From Archivesica marissinica (lineage: Eukaryota > Mollusca > Bivalvia > Venerida > Vesicomyidae), in contig CM026391.1 of assembly GCA_014843695.1 (NCBI GenBank), forward strand, positions 38,749,515-38,813,514: a stretch of DNA of 64,000 nt, read 5' to 3'. A model generated the notes under the pieces. That model worked only from the letters and a program-made list of their open reading frames with translations. It ran no database searches and was not told the origin of the DNA. This document shows positions 51,301 through 64,000 of this stretch, one piece after another. The first letter of the stretch is position 1; every line of letters begins with the position of its first letter. The position numbers and the translations under genes are program-made.

Positions 51301-54300
51301 AATACTTGCAGAGCATCATCAATACTTGCAGAGCATCATCAATACTTGCACATCATCATCAATACTTGCAGAGCATCATCAATACTTGCACAGCATCATC
51401 AATACTTGCACATCATCATCCAATACTTATGCAGCATCATCAATACTTGCAGAGCATCATCAATACTTGCAGAGCATCATCAATACTTGCAGAGCATCAT
51501 CAATACTTGCACATCATCATCAATACTTGCACATCATCATCCAATACTTATGCAGCATCATCAATACTTGCAGAGCATCATCAATACTTGCAGAGCATCA
51601 TCAATACTTGCAGAGCATCATCAATACTTGCACAGCATCATCAATACTTGCACATCATCATCAATACTTGCAGTGCATCATCATTACTTGCACAGCATCA
51701 TCAATACTTGCACATCATCATCAATACTTGCAGTGTATCATCAATACTTATGCAGCATCATCAATACTTGCAGTGCATCATCAATACTTGCAGTATATCA
51801 TCAATACTTGCACATCATCATCCAATACTTATGCAGCATCATCAATACTTGCAGAGCATCATCAATACTTGCACATCATCATCAATACTTGCAGAGCATC
51901 ATCAATACTTGCACAGCATCATCAATACTTGCACATCATCATCAATACTTGCACAGCATCATCAATACTTGCACATCATCATCAATACTTGCACATCATC
52001 ATCAATACTTGCACATCATCATCAATACTTGCACAGCATCATCAATACTTGCACAGCATCATCAATACTTGCACAGCATCATCAATACTTGCAGTGCATC
52101 ATCAATACTTGCAGTGTATCAAGTATCATCAATACTTGCAGAGCATCATCAATACTTGCAGAGCATCATCAATACTTGCACAGCATCATCAATACTTGCA
52201 GAGCATCATCAATACTTGCACAGCATCATCAATACTTGCAGAGCATCATCAATACTTGCACAGCATCATCAATACTTGCAGAGCATCATCAATACTTGCA
52301 CATCATCATCAATACTTGCAGAGCATCATCAATACTTGCACATCATCATCAATACTTGCAGCATCATCAATACTTGCAGAGCATCATCAATACTTGCACA
52401 TCATCATCAATACTTGCAGCATCATCAATACTTGCAGAGCATCATCAATACTTGCACAGCATCATCAATACTTGCAGAGCATCATCAATACTTGCACAGC
52501 ATCATCAATACTTGCACATCATCATCAATACTTGCAGAGCATCATCATTACTTGCACAGCATCATCAATACTTGCACATCATCATCAATACTTGCAGGAT
52601 CATCAATACTTACAGCATCATCAATACTTGCATTGCATCATCAATACTTGCAGGATCATCAATACTTGCACACATCATCAATACTTGCAGCATCATCAAT
52701 ACTTGCAGAGCATCATCAATACTTGCACATCATCATCAATACTTGCAGAGCATCATCAATACTTGCACATCATCATCCAATACTTATGCAGCATCATCAA
52801 TACTTGCAGAGCATCATCAATACTTGCAGAGCATCATCAATACTTGCAGAGCATCATCAATACTTGCACAGCATCATCAATACTTGCACATCATCATCAA
52901 TACTTGCAGTGCATCATCATTACTTGCACAGCATCATCAATACTTGCACATCATCATCAATACTTGCAGTGTATCATCAATACTTATGCAGCATCATCAA
53001 TACTTGCAGTGCATCATCAATACTTGCAGTATATCATCAATACTTGCACATCATCATCCAATACTTATGCAGCATCATCAATACTTGCACAGCATCATCA
53101 ATACTTGCACATCATCATCAATACTTGCAGAGCACCATCAATACTTGCAGAGCATCATCAATACTTGCACATCATCATCAATACTTGCACAGCATCATCA
53201 ATACTTGCACATCATCATCAATACTTGTACATCATCATCAATACTTGCACATCATCATCAATACTTGCACAGCATCATCAATACTTGCACAGCATCATCA
53301 ATACTTGCACATCATCATCAATACTTGCAGTGCATCATCAATACTTGCACAGCATCATCAATATGTGCACATCATCATCAATACTTGCAGAGCATCATCA
53401 ATACTTGCACAGCATCATCAATACTTGCACATCATCATTAATACTTGCAGAGCATCATCAATACTTGCACATCATCATCATTACTTGCAGAGCATCATCA
53501 ATACTTGCAGAGCATCATCAATACTTGCACATCATCATCAATACTTGCAGAGCATCATCAATATGTGCACAGCACCATCAATACTTGCACAGCATCATCA
53601 ATACTTGCACATCATCATCAATACTTGCACAGCATCATCAATACTTGCACATCATCATCAAAACTTGCACATCATCATCAATACTTGCACAGCATCATCA
53701 ATACTTGCACAGCATCATCAATACTTGCACATCATCATCAATACTTGCACAGCATCATCAATACTTGCACATCATCATCAATACTTGCACATCATCATCA
53801 ATACTTGCACAGCATCATCAATACTTGCACATCATCATCAATACTTGCACATCATCATCATCAATACTTGCACATCATCATCATCAATACTTGCACAGCA
53901 TCATCAATACTTGCACAGCATCATCAATACTTGCACATCATCATCATCAATACTTGCACAGCATCATCAATACTTGCAGTGCATCATCAATACTTGCACA
54001 GCATCATCAGTATTTGCAGAGCATCATCAATACTTGCACAGCATCATCAATACTTGCACAGCATCATCAATACTTGCACATTATCATCAATACTTGCACA
54101 TCATCATCAATACTTGCACAGCATCATCAATACTTGCAGTGCATCATCTATATGTGCACATCATCATCAATACTTGCACAGCATCATCAATACTTGCACA
54201 GCATCATCAATACTTGCACATCATTATCAATACTTGCACATCATCATCAATACTTGCACATCATCATCAATACTTGCACATCATCATCAATACTTGCACA

Positions 54301-54765
54301 GCATCATCAATACTTGCAGTGCATCATCTATATGTGCACATCATCATCAATACTTGCAGAGCATCATCAATACATGCACATCATCATCAATACTTGCAGA
54401 GCATCATCAATACGTGCACAGCATCATCAATACTTGCACATCATCATCCAATATTTATGCAGCCTCATCAATACTTGCAGAGCATCATCAATACTTGCAG
54501 AGCATCATCAATACTTGCAGAGCATCATCAATACGTGCAGACCATCATCAATACTTGCACATCTTCATCGCAGAGCATCATCAATACTTGCACAGCATCA
54601 TCAATACTTGCACATCATCATCCAATACTTATGCAGCATCATCAATACTTGCAGAGCATCATCAATACTTGCACATCATCATCAATACTTGCAGTGCATC
54701 ATCATTACTTGCACAGCATCATCAATACTTACACAGCATCATCAATACTTGCACATCATCATCAA
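48350..54765. repeat. 1.3-kb block duplicated 5.1 kb apart within the 20-bp array
   Basis: The odd words gcagcctcatcaatac (49335, 54459) and catcttcatcgcagagc (49436, 54560) recur with the same 5124-bp offset. Unit order matches on both sides, from about 48350-49640 and about 53480-54765. The coordinates given span both copies. Confidence 0.8.
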
Positions 54766-56576
54766 TACTTGCACATCATCATCAATACTTGCACAGCATC
54801 ACCAATACTTGCAGAGCATCATCAATACTTGCACAGCATCATCAATACTTGCACATCATCATCAATACTTGCAGAGCATCATCAATACTTGCAGAGTATT
54901 ATCAATACTTGCAGAGCATCATCAATACTTGCAGTGCATCATCAATACTTGCACATCATCATCAATACTTGCAGAGCATCATCAATACGTGCACAGCATC
55001 ATCAATACGTGCACATCATCATCAATACTTGCAGAGCATCATCAATACTTGCACATCATCATCAATAATTGCAGAGCATCATCAATACTTGCAGAGCATC
55101 ATCAATACTTGTACATCATCATCAATACTTGCAGAGTATCATCAATACTTGCAGAGTATCATCAATACTTGCAGAGCATCATCAATACTTGCACATCATC
55201 ATCAATACTTGCACAGCATCATCAATACATGCACATCATCATCAATACTTGCACATCATCATCCAATACTTATGCAGCATCATCAAAACTTGCAGAGCAT
55301 CATCAATACTTGCACATCATCATCAATACTTGCAGTGCATCATCATTACTTGCACAGCATCATCAATACTTACACAGCATCATCAATACTTGCACATCAT
55401 CATCAATACTTGCAGAGCATCATCAATACTTGCAGTGCATCATCAATACTTGCAGTGCATCATTAATACTTGCACATCATCATCAATACTTGCAGAGCAT
55501 CATCAATACTTGCAGAGCATCATGAATACTTGCAGAGCATCATCAATACTTGCAGTGCATCATCAATACTTGCACATCATCATCAATACTTGCAGAGCAT
55601 CATCAATACGTGCACAGCATCATCAATACGTGCACATCATCATCAATACTTGCAGAGCATCATCAATACTTGCACAGCATCATCAATACTTGCACATCAT
55701 CATCAATACTTGCAGAGCATCATCAATACTTGCAGAGCATCATCAATACTTGCACATCATCATCAATACTTGCAGAGCATCATCAATACGTGCACAGCAT
55801 CATCAATACTTGCACATCATCATCCAATATTTATGCAGCCTCATCAATACTTGCAGAGCATCATCAATACTTGCAGAGCATCATCAATACTTGCAGAGCA
55901 TCATCAATACGTGCAGACCATCATCAATACTTGCACATCTTCATCAATACTTGCAGAGCATCATCAATACTTGCACATCATCATCCAATACTTATGCAGC
56001 ATCATCAATACTTGCAGAGCATCATCAATACTTGCAGAGCATCATCAATACGTACACAACATCATCAATACTTGCACAGCATCATCAATACTTGCACAGC
56101 ATCATCAATACTTGCACATCATCATCAATACTTGCAGAGGATCATCAATACTTGCAGAGCATCATCAATACTTGCACATCATCATCCAATACTTATGCAG
56201 CATCATCAATACTTGCAGAGCATCATCAATACTTGCAGAGCATCATCAATACTTGCACAGCATCATCAATACTTGCACATCATCATCAATACTTGCACAT
56301 CATCATCAATACTTGCACATCATCATCAATACTTGCACAGCATCATCAATACTTGCAGTGCATCATCAATACTTGCAGTGTATCAAGCATCATCAGTACT
56401 TGCAGAGCATCATCAGTACTTGCAGAGCATCATCAATACTTGCAGAGCATCATCAATACTTGCAGAGCATCATCAATACTTGCACAGCATCATCAATACT
56501 TGCAGAGCACCATCAATACTTGCACAGCATCATCAATACTTGCAGAGCATCAATACTTGCAGAGCATCATCAATAC

Positions 56577-56693
56577 ATCATTCACAGTGCCTTCTACAAC
56601 AGTTTACAATAATTCTCTACATTGAACAAATGAGAACTGACAAGTTTAAGATTATCACCATGGCAATCATTTGGATTTCGGATCGACACAATT
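56577..56693. other. unique spacer
   Basis: Just over 100 bp of non-repetitive sequence right of the 20-bp array. No feature is seen. Confidence 0.5.
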
Positions 56694-57345
56694 AAAGCCT
56701 GCCTCACACGAGAACAGTTATGTGGTGGTTAAGTGCAGTTCTTAAACCGCACAGAACCGCACATATTAGCAAAGAAGTAGGTGATAGCATAGTGTTGACA
56801 TAGTGTTAACATGGCTGTCCATGGTGTCCACTGCGCTATCACGACTTCCACTTAACACGGTTGTCCATGGTTTCAACCAGGAAGGCATACGGTAATGTGG
56901 GGCAAACGCGATCATGTATGGTGCTAATGCAGTCGTGTACGGTGTTAAGGCGGTTATGTACGATCACTATGCGGTTCATTTGGATTTTGTGGGCGGTCAC
57001 ATGGTGCTAATACTGTTGCAACATGGTTAATGACGATTAATGACAGTGATGATGTCCATCCCAAATATAAAGTCAAGTTTTCAACTATTGCCATTAATTT
57101 TATCATGGCTACCGAGAGACAAGCATCGTTGTTAGAGGAAGAGGGCTGCTAGTCTACAAGGCAAAGAAAGAAGAGGGTGATGACAGAAGTGAAGAGATTA
57201 TTATGGACCATGGATTATCTCCAGCATGTCCTGGTTGAAAGCGTAAGAGAAGTCAGTAAAAATAGCTGCTGCCAGAGGTTCTGGCTACTGATCCCAAATC
57301 CGACAAAAACTTTCCGAGAATTAATGAACTGGCTTGTTGATTGGA
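56694..57345 (+). mobile_element. possible 5' end of a PIF/Harbinger-like DNA transposon (tentative)
   Basis: After a possible TTA target site the sequence starts agcctgcctcacacgagaac, with internal inverted pieces (gtggttaagtgcagttctt, then aaaccgcac). At about 57106 there is an ATG (MATERQASLLEEEGC, stop), and in another frame RQRKKRVMTEVKRLLWTMDY followed by LQHVLVES. Basic-rich text with a WxxxYL motif resembles HARBI1-like N-termini only loosely. Stops and frame changes make it non-functional if so. No catalytic motif is present. Confidence 0.2.
56908..57011. repeat. degenerate 21-bp repeat, about 4-5 copies
   Basis: The words gcgatcatgtatggtgctaa, gcagtcgtgtacggtgttaa, gcggttatgtacgatcacta and gcggttcatttgg start at 56908, 56929, 56950 and 56971, exactly 21 bp apart but strongly diverged. 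Related text (gttaacatggctgtccatgg; cttaacacggttgtccatgg) lies just upstream. Confidence 0.6.
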
Positions 57346-57410
57346 GGTGACCGATAGTGGAGATTATACTGTACACTAAATCTACGACTTAACTCTGTGT
57401 ACCGTTACTT

Positions 57411-64000
<6,590 letters not shown>

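Larger units (their letters stand above)
24304..56576. repeat. 20-bp satellite-scale array, over 1500 units
   Basis: The unit is catcatcaatacttgcacag. Four main forms differ at the last bases before catc: cacag, cagag, cacat and cagtg. The period is 20 bp over about 32 kb. There are occasional 17- or 23-bp units from loss or gain of one catcat trinucleotide, and a 21-bp subfamily (catccaatacttatgcag). The array begins after gagagacttg and ends at about 56576 before ttcacagtgcc. The forward unit has no stop codon in any frame, so open frames of up to 3077 codons (some crossing the N gap) are artefacts. The minus strand is full of TGA from tgatgatg. Confidence 0.97.

Noticed and set aside
24304..56576. 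CRISPR array
   Set aside because: The repeats are directly tandem with no unique spacers, and the context is eukaryotic.
24149..56695. Open frames of hundreds to over 3000 codons rich in SSILAQHHQYLH-like repeats
   Set aside because: The 20-bp unit has no stop codon in any plus-strand frame, all three frames are open together, and some frames cross the 1000-N gap. No start context, splice pattern or domain supports translation.

Overview
This window is eukaryotic, non-coding-dominated DNA, most likely from a mollusc (probably a bivalve). Three things point that way: a decayed Tigger/pogo-type transposase that ends in a PHD-like zinc finger, several tRNA-derived SINEs whose internal blocks resemble SINE text common in molluscan genomes, and an animal-type PDZ exon with canonical splice sites. 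No bacterial gene organisation, CRISPR array, rRNA, telomeric (TTAGGG) array or intact multi-exon gene is visible. The species is an inference and was not checked against any database.

About 88% of the window is tandem repeat, in at least ten unrelated families. In order: a 44/45-bp array (1-9314), a 53-bp array (9314-10080), a 31-bp array (10283-10561), a 24/15-bp array lying inside a dead transposase (11534-15614), a 105-bp repeat (18001-18378), a 43-bp array (19873-22483), a 39-bp array (22613-23005), a very long 20-bp array (24304-56576, interrupted by exactly 1000 N at 46544-47543), a 42-bp array (57411-58165) and a composite 39/64-bp array (58295 to the window end). Several arrays have higher-order structure, with kilobase blocks copied inside the array. 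The very long open frames across these arrays are a by-product of repeat units that lack stop codons and are not annotated as genes.

The islands between arrays hold the informative sequence. 11007-15953 carries the N- and C-terminal remains of a Tigger/pogo-like transposase that has lost its DDE catalytic core, with its coding linker expanded into a 4-kb minisatellite. 16.3-19.8 kb and 23.3-24.3 kb hold tRNA-derived SINEs (all minus strand), a foldback MITE, and a hammerhead-ribozyme-like motif. At 58163-58265 (minus strand) is the only convincing host coding sequence, a 103-bp exon from the second half of a PDZ domain, resembling FERM-and-PDZ (FRMPD) proteins. The adjoining 42-bp minisatellite is built from the 3' end of this exon plus its splice donor, so 18 further copies of the 5' splice site sit in tandem in the intron. 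This is the most unusual observation in the window.
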